DNA of 64,000 bases from Poindextera sp036494815 (lineage in GTDB: Bacteria > Pseudomonadota > Alphaproteobacteria > Caulobacterales > Caulobacteraceae): contig DASXNV010000107.1 in the NCBI GenBank assembly GCA_036494815.1, positions 8,410-72,409 of the forward strand, given 5' to 3'. Under the pieces are notes generated by a model. It had not been told where the DNA came from, searched no databases, and saw nothing but the letters and a program-made list of their open reading frames with translations. The translations under genes and the position numbers were made by a program. This document shows, in pieces, positions 17,393 to 29,331 of this stretch; positions within the stretch are counted from its first letter, which is position 1, and each line of letters starts with the position of its first letter.

Positions 17393-18802
17393 ATGACCAA
17401 GCCTGTTCCCGCCGACGTGCTCGCGAAGCTGAAATCCGCTCTCGGCGAGGATGGCTGGAGCGACGATCCCGATCGGTTGGCGCCCAAGCTGGTGGAATGG
17501 CGTGACCGGTGGCGGGGGACAACGCCGCTGCTGGCCCTGCCGCGCACCACCGCCGAGGTGGCGGCGGTGGTCGAGATCTGTGCTGAGGCGGGCGTGGCGA
17601 TAACGCCCCAGGGCGGCAATACCGGCCTGGTGGGCGGGCAGATTCCACAGGGCGAGATCCTGCTGTCGCTGGAGCGGATGCGGGCGGTGCGCGATCTGGA
17701 TGTGTTTGACGACGTGATCGAGGTCGAGGCGGGCGCAACCCTGGTGGCGGTGCAGGAAGCGGCCCTTGCGGCGGATCGTTTTTTTCCGGTGAGCCTGGCT
17801 TCGGAGGGATCGGCCAGCATCGGCGGCCTGATCTCCACCAATGCCGGCGGCGTCGGCGTGCTGCGCTACGGGACCATGCGCGCCCAGGTGCTGGGGCTGG
17901 AGGCGGTGCTGCCCAATGGCGAGATCTGGAATGGCCTCAAACGTCTACGCAAGGACAATACCGGCTATGATCTCAAACAGCTTCTGATCGGCGCCGAGGG
18001 TACATTGGGCGTGATCACCGCGGCCAGCCTGAAGCTCTATCCGATCCTGCCCTCACGCGCCGTGGCCTTTGTCGGCTTGCGTCGCCCCCACGACGCCATC
18101 GCCCTTCTGGCTCGGGCCAAGATCGAGACCGGCGGGGCGCTGGAGGCGTTTGAGCTGATCGGTCGGCCCGGCATGGGTTTGGTCATGAAGAACATTCCCG
18201 ACCAGCGCGAGCCTCTCGCCGAGCCCCACGCCTGGTACGTGCTGATCGAGACCGCCAGCGGCGAGCCGGGAACCGCCGAGGCGGCCATGGAGCGGCTGCT
18301 GGCCCAGGCCCTCGAGGACGACCTGATTCAGGACGCCGCGATCGCCCAGACCGAGACCCAGGCCAAGGCGTTCTGGGCCCTGCGCGAGCACCAGTCCGGC
18401 GCCCAGAAGCCGGAAGGGCCATGCTGGAAACACGACGTCTCGGTCCCGGTGTCTCGGATCGCCGATTTCATGGTCGCCGCCGCCGCGGCGATGGACGCGC
18501 TCGAGCCTGGCGCCCGCGTGGTCGCCTTCGGCCATGTGGGCGACGGCAATGTCCATTACGATGTGCTGGCGCCGGCGGGCGTCTCGGGCGAGGCGCATGG
18601 CGCCCTGCGCGACGCCGCCGCGCGGCGGGTCTATGACATCGTCGCCAGCATGGGTGGCTCGATCTCGGCCGAACACGGTCTAGGCTCGATGAAGACCGAC
18701 GAGGCGCTGCGCTACAAGCCCCCTGCCGAAATCACAGCCTTGCGGGCCATCCGCGCGGCGCTGGACCCCCAGCGGATCATGAACCCGCGCGTGCTGTTTT
18801 AG
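17393..18802 (+). CDS. FAD-linked 2-hydroxyacid dehydrogenase, GlcD-like
   Basis: This 469-aa flavoenzyme of the FAD-binding type 4 / VAO family has the FAD pyrophosphate loop VAITPQGGNTGLVGGQIPQGEILLSLERM at about residues 67-95 and the C-terminal MGGSISAEHGLGSMKTDEALRYKPP with the active-site HGxG. Closest families are D-2-hydroxyglutarate and D-lactate dehydrogenases feeding electrons to an acceptor. The substrate is not resolved by sequence alone. It is single-subunit, without a GlcE or GlcF neighbour. Confidence 0.92.
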   Translation: MTKPVPADVLAKLKSALGEDGWSDDPDRLAPKLVEWRDRWRGTTPLLALPRTTAEVAAVVEICAEAGVAITPQGGNTGLVGGQIPQGEILLSLERMRAVRDLDVFDDVIEVEAGATLVAVQEAALAADRFFPVSLASEGSASIGGLISTNAGGVGVLRYGTMRAQVLGLEAVLPNGEIWNGLKRLRKDNTGYDLKQLLIGAEGTLGVITAASLKLYPILPSRAVAFVGLRRPHDAIALLARAKIETGGALEAFELIGRPGMGLVMKNIPDQREPLAEPHAWYVLIETASGEPGTAEAAMERLLAQALEDDLIQDAAIAQTETQAKAFWALREHQSGAQKPEGPCWKHDVSVPVSRIADFMVAAAAAMDALEPGARVVAFGHVGDGNVHYDVLAPAGVSGEAHGALRDAAARRVYDIVASMGGSISAEHGLGSMKTDEALRYKPPAEITALRAIRAALDPQRIMNPRVLF

Positions 18803-18877
18803 ATCGCCGCAGAGCTTGTGCTCCAAAGCCTGGCTTTTGACTCGCGCTGGGCCGTAGGGCGGATTATCTCCGGTCCC

Positions 18878-19654
18878 ATGCTGATCGTCCTGTCTCCCGC
18901 CAAGTCGCTCGATTTCACCCCCGCGGCGCACGACACCCCTCTGACCACGCCGCAGCTGAAGGACGACATCGCCGAGCTGGCCAAGGTCACGCGCAAGCTC
19001 AGGCGGGGCGACCTGAAGCGGCTTATGTCGATCTCGGACAAGCTGGCGGATCTGAACTTCGATCGATTCCAGGCTTTCGATCCGGCCTGCGACGACGGCC
19101 TGCAGGCGGTGATCGCCTTCAACGGCGATGTCTACGACGGCCTGGACGCGCGCAGCCTCGACAAGCAGGGCCTGGCCTGGGCGCAGGAGCGGGTGCGGAT
19201 CCTGTCCGGCCTCTATGGCGTGTTGAGGCCCCTAGACGCCATCCAGCCCTATCGATTGGAGATGGGTATCCGCCTGAAGACCCGGCGCGGGTCCAGCCTC
19301 TATGACTTCTGGCGCAAACAGGTGACGCCGAGCCTCAACCAGGTGCTGGAGGCCCAGGCCGATCCGACCCTGATCAACCTGGCCAGCCAGGAATATTTTG
19401 GCTCGGTGGATACGGCGGGGCTGAAGGCCCCGGTGATCACCTGCCACTTCAAGGAAATCCGCCCGGGCGAGGCGCCGCGGATGCTCAGCTTCTACGCTAA
19501 GAAGGCCCGCGGTCTGATGGCGCGCTACGCCATCGACCACCGGATCGACCGGGCCGAGGCCCTGAAAGGGTTCGATAGCGCCGGCTACGCCTATCAGGCG
19601 GCGCTATCGACCGATGCGGACTGGACCTTCTGCCGCCCGCATCCGCTGGCCTGA
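18878..19654 (+). CDS. yaaA: YaaA family peroxide stress protein (DUF328)
   Basis: The 258-aa translation starts MLIVLSPAKSLDF, the invariant YaaA opening, and contains QAVIAFNGDVYDGLDA, RILSGLYGVLRPLDAIQPYRLEMG and the C-terminal KGFDSAGYAYQ. In E. coli YaaA lowers intracellular unincorporated iron and protects DNA during peroxide stress. ATG 18878 is chosen because the family begins exactly there, although the frame is open upstream to 18818. The next gene's GTG lies 5 bp after the stop. Confidence 0.93.
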   Translation: MLIVLSPAKSLDFTPAAHDTPLTTPQLKDDIAELAKVTRKLRRGDLKRLMSISDKLADLNFDRFQAFDPACDDGLQAVIAFNGDVYDGLDARSLDKQGLAWAQERVRILSGLYGVLRPLDAIQPYRLEMGIRLKTRRGSSLYDFWRKQVTPSLNQVLEAQADPTLINLASQEYFGSVDTAGLKAPVITCHFKEIRPGEAPRMLSFYAKKARGLMARYAIDHRIDRAEALKGFDSAGYAYQAALSTDADWTFCRPHPLA

Positions 19655-19658
19655 CCCC

Positions 19659-20093
19659 GTGACCTCCAGCGATCCCGTCCGTCGCCCGACCCCTTGCGTG
19701 GGGGTTGTCTGTTTCCGGGCGGGCGAGGTGCTGCTGATCCAGCGGGGCAAGGCGCCGCGACTGGGCCAGTGGAGCATACCCGGCGGGCGCATGGAGTTCG
19801 GCGAGAGCGTGCACGCCGCCGCCCTGCGCGAACTGAAGGAAGAGACCGGGATCGAGGCGAAAATCCTGGGCCTGGTGGATGTGGTCGACAGCCTGGACGC
19901 CAAGGCCGATTGGCATGGGGTGCTGGTGGACTACGCGGCGCGCTGGACTGCGGGTGAGCCGGTGGCCGGAGACGATGCCGCCGCCGCGCGGTTCCTGCCG
20001 CTGGACGAGGCCCTGTCCAAGGTGGACTGGGACGAGACCCGCCGGGTGATCGCCCTGGCCTGGGAGCGGTTCGGCGCGGCCGACGAGGCTTGA
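19659..20093 (+). CDS. Nudix hydrolase
   Basis: This 144-aa protein starts at GTG 19659, 4 bp after yaaA, giving MTSSDPVRRPTPCVGVVCFRAGEVLLIQRGKAP. The Nudix box is complete: GGRMEFGESVHAAALRELKEETGI. These enzymes cleave nucleoside diphosphates linked to another moiety; the small size and RGKAPRLGQWSIPGGR context resemble ADP-ribose or NADH pyrophosphatase-like members, but the substrate is not determined. It probably shares a transcript with yaaA. Confidence 0.88.
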   Translation: MTSSDPVRRPTPCVGVVCFRAGEVLLIQRGKAPRLGQWSIPGGRMEFGESVHAAALRELKEETGIEAKILGLVDVVDSLDAKADWHGVLVDYAARWTAGEPVAGDDAAAARFLPLDEALSKVDWDETRRVIALAWERFGAADEA

Positions 20094-20159
20094 CGGCCCG
20101 CCCATAAGCCGGCTCTTCGTCGAACAACTGTTCGAAATCGATCCGGGAAGGAACACGCC

Positions 20160-20942
20160 ATGGCCTACGCGCCGTTTGATCTGAAGGGGAAGGTGGCTCT
20201 GGTCACTGGCGGCAATCGCGGCATCGGATTTGGCATGGCCGAGGCCATGGCTCAAGCCGGCGCCGACATCGTCATCTGGGGCTCGAACGCGCAGGCCAAT
20301 CTGGCGGCCGAGGGCAAGCTGACCGACTATGGCGTCCGCGTCCTGGCCCAGCAGGTCAATGTGGCCGACGAGGCGGCGGTCGTGGCGGCCATGGCCGAGG
20401 CGGCGACCGCCATGGGCCGGATCGACACCGTGATCGCCAATGCCGGCATCGGCGGCGGGGCCCCGTCCTTCTCCGAGATGAGCGTCGAGATCTGGCGGCG
20501 GGTCTTGAGCGTCAATCTGGACGGGGTGTTCTTCACCTGCCGCGAGGCCTGCAAACATATGGTCGAGCGGGCCAAGGGCGGGGACGCCGGCGGTTCGATC
20601 GCGGTGGTCGCCTCCCTGGCCGCCATCGAGGGCGCCGCCCGCAACGAAGCCTATGCGGCCACCAAGGGCGCGGTGATCTCGCTGATGAAGTCGATCGCGG
20701 TGGAGCATGCCCGCTACGGCGTGCGCGCCAACGCCATCCTGCCTGGTTGGATCGCCACCGACATGACCGAAGGCGCCCAGAGTTCGGACAATTTCAACGC
20801 CAAGGTCATCACCCGCGTGCCCATGCGCCGCTGGGGCGAGCCAGCCGATTTCGGCGGCCTTGCGGTCTATCTGGCGTCGGACGCATCAGCCTTCCACACC
20901 GGCGACAGCTTCCTGATCGACGGGGGCTACGCGATCTTCTGA
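20160..20942 (+). CDS. Short-chain dehydrogenase/reductase
   Basis: This 260-aa classical SDR has the cofactor motif VTGGNRGIGFGMAEA, NAGIGGG, the catalytic serine in VVASLAAIEG, YAATK (Tyr/Lys) and the C-terminal FLIDGGYAIF. Family members reduce ketones or oxidise alcohols with NAD(P); the substrate cannot be assigned. GGAAGGA precedes ATG 20160. It is convergent with secA, with only 18 bp between the stops and no visible terminator. Confidence 0.92.
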   Translation: MAYAPFDLKGKVALVTGGNRGIGFGMAEAMAQAGADIVIWGSNAQANLAAEGKLTDYGVRVLAQQVNVADEAAVVAAMAEAATAMGRIDTVIANAGIGGGAPSFSEMSVEIWRRVLSVNLDGVFFTCREACKHMVERAKGGDAGGSIAVVASLAAIEGAARNEAYAATKGAVISLMKSIAVEHARYGVRANAILPGWIATDMTEGAQSSDNFNAKVITRVPMRRWGEPADFGGLAVYLASDASAFHTGDSFLIDGGYAIF

Positions 20943-20960
20943 TCGCGGAGGCCCGACCCG

Positions 20961-23732
<2,772 letters not shown>

Positions 23733-23899
23733 GCGAAGGAGATCCGGATAAAGCTGGCGGGATGACGGCCGCTTGGGGACTGCTCTAAGTCCTTGGCCTG
23801 CTCGAAAACCGCTGAATTTTTGCGCGCGCGAGACTTAAGCAGCGACCCCGCCAGTGTCAACGCAGGGCGGCTCAGATGGCGAGTTCCAGCGCGGGCCGA

Positions 23900-24727
23900 T
23901 CAGAGCCGGATATTATCGATCAGGCGGGTGGCGCCAAAGCGCACGGCCAGGGAGATCAAGGCGCCATGGCTCACCTGGTCCAGCTCTTCCAGGCTGTCGG
24001 GATCGGCGACGCTCACATAGTCGACGCCGCCTTCCGGAACCTGGGCCAGGGTGGCGTGAACGGCTGCGCGCAAGGCTTCGGCGCTGGTTTCACCGTCAGC
24101 ATGGCGGGCTTCAGCGGCTTTGAGCGCGCGGTAGAGCACGGTGGCCCGCTCGCGCTGGCTGGGGTCCAGATAGGCGTTGCGGCTGCTCATGGCCAGACCG
24201 TCGGGCTCGCGCACGGTGGGGCAGACCACCACTTCGCAGGGGAAATTCAGGTCGCGGACCAGTTTGCGGATCACCACGCACTGCTGGGCGTCCTTCTGGC
24301 CGAAATAGGCGCGGGTGGGCTGGGTGATGTTGAACAGCTTGGCCACCACCGTGGCGACGCCGGTGAAATGCACCGGGCGAACCGCGCCCTCCAGCCGCTC
24401 GGTGACGCCGCCGACCTCGATGCTGACATCGTAGCCGTCGGGATAGATTTCGCTGACTTCGGGGGTGAAGGCCAGGTCGGCGCCGGCGGCCTCGATCTGC
24501 TCCAGGTCCCGGGCCAGGGCGCGGGGATAGCGGCCGAAATCCTCGTGCGGCGCAAACTGGGTCGGGTTGACGAAGATGGTCACTGCGGCGGCCCCGCACT
24601 CGGCCTTGGCCCGCCGCACCAGGCTCAAATGGCCTTCGTGCAGAAAGCCCATGGTCGGCACGACGCCCAGGCCGGGCAGGGCGGCCCGGGCCGCGCGAAA
24701 CTCGGCGATGGTCTTGCAGATCTTCAC
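23900..24727 (-). CDS. panC: Pantothenate synthetase
   Basis: PanC ligates pantoate and beta-alanine with ATP to give pantothenate. The 275-aa product shows VPTMGFLHEGHLSLVRRAKAE (HxGH nucleotide site), FVNPTQFAPHEDFGRYPR, YFGQKDAQQCVVIRKLVRDLNFP and the SSRNAYLDPSQR loop. The start is GTG 24727, overlapping the panB stop as GTGA, so panB and panC are translationally coupled and panB comes first in the transcript. Confidence 0.96.
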   Translation of the reverse strand: MKICKTIAEFRAARAALPGLGVVPTMGFLHEGHLSLVRRAKAECGAAAVTIFVNPTQFAPHEDFGRYPRALARDLEQIEAAGADLAFTPEVSEIYPDGYDVSIEVGGVTERLEGAVRPVHFTGVATVVAKLFNITQPTRAYFGQKDAQQCVVIRKLVRDLNFPCEVVVCPTVREPDGLAMSSRNAYLDPSQRERATVLYRALKAAEARHADGETSAEALRAAVHATLAQVPEGGVDYVSVADPDSLEELDQVSHGALISLAVRFGATRLIDNIRL

Positions 24728-25533
24728 GCGTCGTCTTTCTTGGCGGCGACGCTCTGGGCGTCGGTCGGGAAGGCGCCTTGGCGCACCTCGTCGGCATAGG
24801 CTTTCAGCGCCGCCTCGATGGCCTTGCCGATCTCGGCATAGACCTTGGCATGGCGCGGCGGCTTGCCGTCGAACAGGCCCAGTATGTCGTGCCAGACCTG
24901 CACCTGGCCGTCGCAGCCGACCCCAGCCCCGATGCCGATCACCGGAATGGCCAGGCTCTGGCTGACCTTGCGGCCCAGGGCTTTGGGCACCAGTTCCAGC
25001 ACCACGGCGAAGGCGCCGGCGGCCTCCAGGGCCAGGGCGTCGTCTAGCAGCTTCTGGGCCGCGTCTGCGTCCTTGGCCTGGGCCCGGGCGCCCAACTGGT
25101 GGGTGGACTGGGGCGTATAACCCAGATGGCCCATGACCGGCACGCCCAGCTGCACCAACCGCTGGATGATCGGGACCACGTGGCCCGCGCCCTCAAGCTT
25201 GACCGCCTGGACCCCGGCTTCCTGCATCATGCGGCCGCTGGCGCGCACGGCGTCTTCCAGGTTGGCGTAGGTTAAAAACGGCAGGTCGCCGACCACCAGG
25301 GCCGCCGTCGATCCCCGCACCACGGCCGCGGCGTGCCGGACCATATCCTCCAGGGTCACCGGCAGGGTGGTCGAATGGCCGTGCACCACCATGCCCAGGG
25401 AATCGCCCACCAGGATGATCGGCAGGCCGGCCCGGTCGACCAGGGCGGCGGAGGGGGTGTCATAGGCGGTGACCATGGCGATTCGCTCGCCTCGCCGTTT
25501 CATCGCCTGAACGTCGCGGATGGTGGTGCGCAT
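24724..25533 (-). CDS. panB: 3-methyl-2-oxobutanoate hydroxymethyltransferase
   Basis: PanB transfers a hydroxymethyl group from 5,10-methylene-THF to ketoisovalerate, the first step towards pantothenate. The 269-aa protein starts MRTTIRDVQAMKRRGERIAMVTAYD; metal and substrate sites appear as GDSLGMVVHG, VKLEGA and GHLGYTPQS. The open frame continues upstream to 26001, but ATG 25533 matches the family N-terminus and the upstream part overlaps the GST gene in another frame. First gene of the panBC pair. Confidence 0.96.
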   Translation of the reverse strand: MRTTIRDVQAMKRRGERIAMVTAYDTPSAALVDRAGLPIILVGDSLGMVVHGHSTTLPVTLEDMVRHAAAVVRGSTAALVVGDLPFLTYANLEDAVRASGRMMQEAGVQAVKLEGAGHVVPIIQRLVQLGVPVMGHLGYTPQSTHQLGARAQAKDADAAQKLLDDALALEAAGAFAVVLELVPKALGRKVSQSLAIPVIGIGAGVGCDGQVQVWHDILGLFDGKPPRHAKVYAEIGKAIEAALKAYADEVRQGAFPTDAQSVAAKKDDA

Positions 25534-25664
25534 ATGGGCTCCCCCGCGGTCCCGGACGGTCCGCGGCACGCCAGTATCGCCCAGGCGGCGTGGGGGCAAG
25601 GGTGCTGACGTCAGGGAAGGATGGCGGCGCCCACCCCAGCGACGGGGCGGGCGCCGGTTGGGGT

Positions 25665-26285
25665 TCAGGCCGCCGCGGCCGCGCTCGGCCGCGCCGCCAT
25701 GCGCTCGAACCAGGCGGTCAGGTTCTTGTTGGCCGGGTCCAGGGGCTGGCCGACCTGGGCGCCGAAGCCCAGGAAGACGAACAGCAGGATGTCGGCCAGG
25801 CTGATCTTGTCGCCGGCGATGAAGGCGCGGCCCGCGATCAAGCCGTCCAGCCAGGCCAGCTTTTCCTTGGCCAGCAGTTTCAGGTCGTCGGCGGCCTGCG
25901 GCAGGGTGCGCATGCGGCTTTGGAACAGAGCCAAGCCTTGCGAGTAGCGAAAGCCGTTGGTCAGGGGCTCGCAGACATTGATGTCCACCCGACGGGTCCA
26001 CATACGCGTTATCGCCCGTTCCTCGGCGGTGTCGCCGATCAGAGACGGGCCCTCGCCGATCTCGTCGAGATATTCGCAGATGGCGGTGATCTCACAGAGC
26101 ACTACGCCGTCGTCGAGTTCCAGGGCCGGGGTCTGGCCGGCGGGATTCTTGGCCGTATAGGGCGCCTGGCGGTTTTCACCCCCCATCAGGTCGATCTCCA
26201 CCCGCGGCGGATTGAGGCTCTTTTCGGCCATGAACATCTTCACCACGCCGGGATTGGGCCCGATCGAATTATAGAATTTCATCAT
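25665..26285 (-). CDS. Glutathione S-transferase family protein
   Basis: This 206-aa GST-fold protein has an N-terminal thioredoxin-like domain (MKFYNSIGPNPGVVKMFMAEKS, then NPAGQTPALELDDGVVLCEITAICEYLDE with the cis-proline and glutathione-binding residues) and a helical C-terminal domain (FIAGDKISLADILLFVFLGF). Detoxification by glutathione conjugation is the family role; the substrate is unknown. ATG 26285 and 26282 are adjacent alternatives. It lies 131 bp upstream of panB on the same strand. Confidence 0.9.
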   Translation of the reverse strand: MMKFYNSIGPNPGVVKMFMAEKSLNPPRVEIDLMGGENRQAPYTAKNPAGQTPALELDDGVVLCEITAICEYLDEIGEGPSLIGDTAEERAITRMWTRRVDINVCEPLTNGFRYSQGLALFQSRMRTLPQAADDLKLLAKEKLAWLDGLIAGRAFIAGDKISLADILLFVFLGFGAQVGQPLDPANKNLTAWFERMAARPSAAAAA

Positions 26286-26447
26286 GTCTCCCCATCGCCG
26301 GCGATCTGGGCCGGTCTTCAGCGGTCATCGCCGGCGCGGACGGCCTGGCGACTGCGCGCAAACATGGCGCGCCGCAGCGAATATGGCTAGGAAGCGAACG
26401 TAACGGCGGGGCGCATTTTCGGCCCGGTGGGGCTTTTCGAAACGCGC

Positions 26448-27431
26448 ATGCAGGCCAGCGTCATCCTATCGCTTTCGGTTCGGCGAGCCGTCCTGGTCGC
26501 TATTGTTGTGTGCGCCCTTTCAGGTTGCGGCAAGAAGGGCGCCCAGCCCGAGGCGCCCGAGCCCGGCGACGTGGCGGTCGCCACCGTCAACGGCGAAACC
26601 GTCTGGACCTCGGACGTCAAGCGCGAGGCGGCGAGCGAAGGCCTGATCGCCGAGGGCGATCCTCTGGACGCCGTCTCCGAGCCCTTCCACCGGGCGCTGG
26701 ATGAGGTCATCGACCAGAAGCTGCTGGCCACGGAGGCGGTCAAACGCAATCTGGAGAACGAGCCAGCGGCCAAGCGCCGCCTCGCCGCCGCGCGCGAACA
26801 TATCCTGGGGGACATGCTGGTTGAGACCATGGTCGAGCAGGCGGCCAACGATAACGCCATCCGCGGCCTCTATCAGGAGCAGCTCAAGCTCTCCAAACAG
26901 GCTGAGGAATTCCACGCCCGCCAGATCATCACCGCCAGCCAGGCGGACGGCGATGCGGTAAGGAAGCTCTTGGCCAGCGGGGCCTCGTTCGAGGCCCTGG
27001 CCATGGAGCGATCGATCGATGCGGCGACCCGGTTCAATGGCGGCGACCTTGGCTATTTCACCGCAGACGTCATGCCCGACACCTACGCCGCGGCGCTGAA
27101 GACCGCCAAACCGGGCGCCCTTGTTGGCCCGTTCAAGGCCGACGCCGGTTGGGTGCTGTTGAAAGTGGAGGATCGCCGGCCCGAGGCGCCCATCACCCTG
27201 GAACAGGCGCGCCCGCAGATCGTTCGCTTTCTGACCTATGACGAGGTGCGCGATCTGATCGAGAAGCTGCGCGGACAGAGCCGGGTCAGGGTGCTGATTG
27301 GGCCGGCCCAGGGCGGCGGCGCGCACGAACCGGCCTCGGCGCCCGCACCTGGGGCCGCCTCGGCCGCCGAGCGGGCCTTGACGTCGTTGGATACCCAGAT
27401 GCACAGCAAAGGGCTGAGGAAGTCGCCATGA
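26448..27431 (+). CDS. PpiC-type peptidyl-prolyl isomerase lipoprotein (SurA-like)
   Basis: This is a predicted periplasmic lipoprotein chaperone/isomerase. The N-terminus carries a lipobox (VVCALSGCGKK), followed by a SurA-N-like helical region with VATVNGETVWTSDVKREA and a parvulin domain around residues 135-240 (EEFHARQIIT, FEALAMERSID, GGDLGYFTADVMPD, VGPFKADAGWVLLKVEDRRP). An Ala/Pro-rich tail follows. Start ATG 26448 or GTG 26427. Its stop overlaps the argJ start as ATGA. It is divergent from the GST gene. Confidence 0.87.
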   Translation: MQASVILSLSVRRAVLVAIVVCALSGCGKKGAQPEAPEPGDVAVATVNGETVWTSDVKREAASEGLIAEGDPLDAVSEPFHRALDEVIDQKLLATEAVKRNLENEPAAKRRLAAAREHILGDMLVETMVEQAANDNAIRGLYQEQLKLSKQAEEFHARQIITASQADGDAVRKLLASGASFEALAMERSIDAATRFNGGDLGYFTADVMPDTYAAALKTAKPGALVGPFKADAGWVLLKVEDRRPEAPITLEQARPQIVRFLTYDEVRDLIEKLRGQSRVRVLIGPAQGGGAHEPASAPAPGAASAAERALTSLDTQMHSKGLRKSP

Positions 27432-28867
27432 GCAAGCCCCCCCGCGCCAACCCCGCCGCCAAGGCGCTGGTAGCCGCAGCCAAGCCGGCCGAGATCGTGG
27501 GCCAGACCATCGAGCGGGCGCTGGACCCCCTGGCCGCCATGCTGAAGCACGCGGCGCTCAAACGCGTGGAGAAGGAGAGCCGTCAGTTCGCCTCCACCCC
27601 TGACGCGGCCAAGGCGGCCCCGGGCAAGCCAGGTCTGCAGATCTCGCCGCTGGCGGTTCCGTTTCCCGCCATCCCGCCCATCGGGGGCTGCGAACTGGCC
27701 ACGGGCAGGGCCGGTTTCTACAAACAGGCGCGCGAGGATCTGCTGGTCCTGCGCTTTCCCAAAGGTGCGGCCTGCGCCGGGGTGTTCACCCGCCACGGGG
27801 TCGGCTCAGCGCCGGTGGACTGGTGCCGGCGTCAGTTGGCGGCCGGCGGCGGGGAAGAGGTCCAGGCCCTGGTGGTCAATGCCGGCTGCGCCAACGCCTT
27901 CACGGGCAAGCCGGGCGCGGATGCGGCCCGGCGGGTGGCCTCGGCCATCGCCAAGCGCTTCGACTGCCGCCAGCGCGACGTGATGCTGGCCTCTACCGGC
28001 GTCATCGGCGTGGTGCTGGACGACGCTAAGATCACCCATCGCCTGGCCGAGGTCGAGTCCAGGCTGGTCGAGGACAACTGGCCCGCCGCCGCCCAGGCGA
28101 TCATGACCACGGACACCTTCCCCAAAGGCTCCTATGCCGAGGCCGATATCGACGGGGTGAAGGTCAAGATCGCCGGCGTCGCCAAGGGCTCGGGCATGAT
28201 TGCGCCGGACATGGCCACCATGCTCGCCTTCATCGTCACCGACGCCACCCTGTCGCCGGCGGCCCTGCAGACCCTGGTGTCGCTCTACACCCGCTCGACC
28301 TTCAATGTGGTGACGGTGGACGGCGATCGTTCCACCAACGACACCTGCCTGCTGTTCGCCACCGGCGCTTCTGGAGCCACGCGCATCAGCCGCGCGGGAG
28401 ATCGCCGCCTGGCCGATTTTCGCGACAAGCTGGAAGGGGTGATGCTGGACCTCGCCCACCAACTGGTGCGCGACGGCGAGGGGGCCACCAAGTTCGTCAA
28501 AATCAACGTCGGCGGGGCCGAAAGCGCCGCCTCGGCTCGCAAGATCGCCCGCACCATCGCCGAATCTCCCCTGGTCAAGACCGCCTTCGCTGGCGAGGAC
28601 GCCAATTGGGGCCGCATCGTCATGGCCGTCGGCCGGGCGGACGAGCCGATCAACCGCGACCGGCTCGCCATACGCTTCGGCGATCTCATCGCAGCGCAGG
28701 ATGGCGCGGTCTCCCAGACCTATGACGAGGCCAAGATGAGCGCTTACATGAAACGGGCCGAGCTTGAGGTGTCGGTGGATGTGGGCGTCGGGCGGGGCGC
28801 GGCCACGGTTTGGACCTGCGATCTGACCAAGCGCTATGTGGAGATCAACGGGGACTACCGGTCCTGA
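27428..28867 (+). CDS. argJ: Glutamate N-acetyltransferase / ornithine acetyltransferase
   Basis: ArgJ recycles the acetyl group from N-acetylornithine to glutamate in arginine synthesis. The self-cleavage site is visible in KGSGMIAPDMATMLAFI (cleavage before the Thr, which becomes the nucleophile). STNDTCLLFATG and the C-terminal GRIVMAVGRAD and YVEINGDYRS are also conserved. The 479 aa are about 75 longer than usual: the family core begins near ISPLAVPFPAIPPIGGCELATG, so residues 1-72 are an Ala/Lys-rich extension. ATG 27428 is coupled to the PpiC stop. Confidence 0.94.
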   Translation: MSKPPRANPAAKALVAAAKPAEIVGQTIERALDPLAAMLKHAALKRVEKESRQFASTPDAAKAAPGKPGLQISPLAVPFPAIPPIGGCELATGRAGFYKQAREDLLVLRFPKGAACAGVFTRHGVGSAPVDWCRRQLAAGGGEEVQALVVNAGCANAFTGKPGADAARRVASAIAKRFDCRQRDVMLASTGVIGVVLDDAKITHRLAEVESRLVEDNWPAAAQAIMTTDTFPKGSYAEADIDGVKVKIAGVAKGSGMIAPDMATMLAFIVTDATLSPAALQTLVSLYTRSTFNVVTVDGDRSTNDTCLLFATGASGATRISRAGDRRLADFRDKLEGVMLDLAHQLVRDGEGATKFVKINVGGAESAASARKIARTIAESPLVKTAFAGEDANWGRIVMAVGRADEPINRDRLAIRFGDLIAAQDGAVSQTYDEAKMSAYMKRAELEVSVDVGVGRGAATVWTCDLTKRYVEINGDYRS

Positions 28868-29331
28868 CCGCCCAACCCCAGTCCACTCAGCCCGAACCTG
28901 GCCAAACCGAACCTGGCCAAACCGAACCGGGCAAGCCGATCCTGCTGGTCGCCGCCGCAGCCCTGGTGGACATGGATGGCCGGGTGCTGATCTGCAAGCG
29001 GCCGCAAGGCAAGCAACTGGCCGGTCTGTGGGAGTTTCCTGGCGGTAAGCTGGAGCCTGGCGAAAGCCCGGAAGCCTGCCTGATCCGCGAGCTTGAGGAA
29101 GAGCTGGGGGTGCGCGTTTCGAACGCATGTCTGGCGCCGTTCGTTTTTGCGTCCCACGCTTACGATTCGTTTCACCTAATCATGCCATTGTTCCTGTGCA
29201 GGCGCTGGGACGGCGTTGTCCAGGCCGTGGAGCACGAGGCGATCGCGTGGGTGAAACCCAACCAGATGGGCGACTATCCGATGCCGCCGGCGGACGCGCC
29301 GTTGGTGGCCTGGCTGCGCGACTGTCTCTGA
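28864..29331 (+). CDS. mutT: MutT-type Nudix hydrolase (8-oxo-dGTP diphosphatase)
   Basis: The Nudix box is complete and MutT-like: GGKLEPGESPEACLIRELEEELGV, preceded by ICKRPQGKQLAGLWEFP. MutT removes 8-oxo-dGTP from the nucleotide pool. The best-placed start is CTG 28864, overlapping the argJ stop as CTGA, with GGGGA 9 nt upstream; the alternative is TTG 28810 inside argJ, which has no ribosome-binding site. Residues after the start include two perfect and one imperfect 15-bp tandem repeats (28892-28936) encoding EPGQT-EPGQT-EPGK, an unusual linker before the domain. Confidence 0.87.
   Translation: MTAQPQSTQPEPGQTEPGQTEPGKPILLVAAAALVDMDGRVLICKRPQGKQLAGLWEFPGGKLEPGESPEACLIRELEEELGVRVSNACLAPFVFASHAYDSFHLIMPLFLCRRWDGVVQAVEHEAIAWVKPNQMGDYPMPPADAPLVAWLRDCL
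28892..28936 (+). repeat. 15-bp tandem repeat in the mutT 5' region
   Basis: Two perfect copies of CCGAACCTGGCCAAA (28892-28906, 28907-28921) and a third with changes (28922-28936). It keeps the reading frame and encodes an EPGQT repeat ahead of the Nudix domain. Confidence 0.85.

Noticed and set aside
28810..28863. TTG 28810 as the mutT start
   Set aside because: It lies within argJ with no ribosome-binding site; CTG 28864 has one and overlaps the argJ stop. Not fully excluded.
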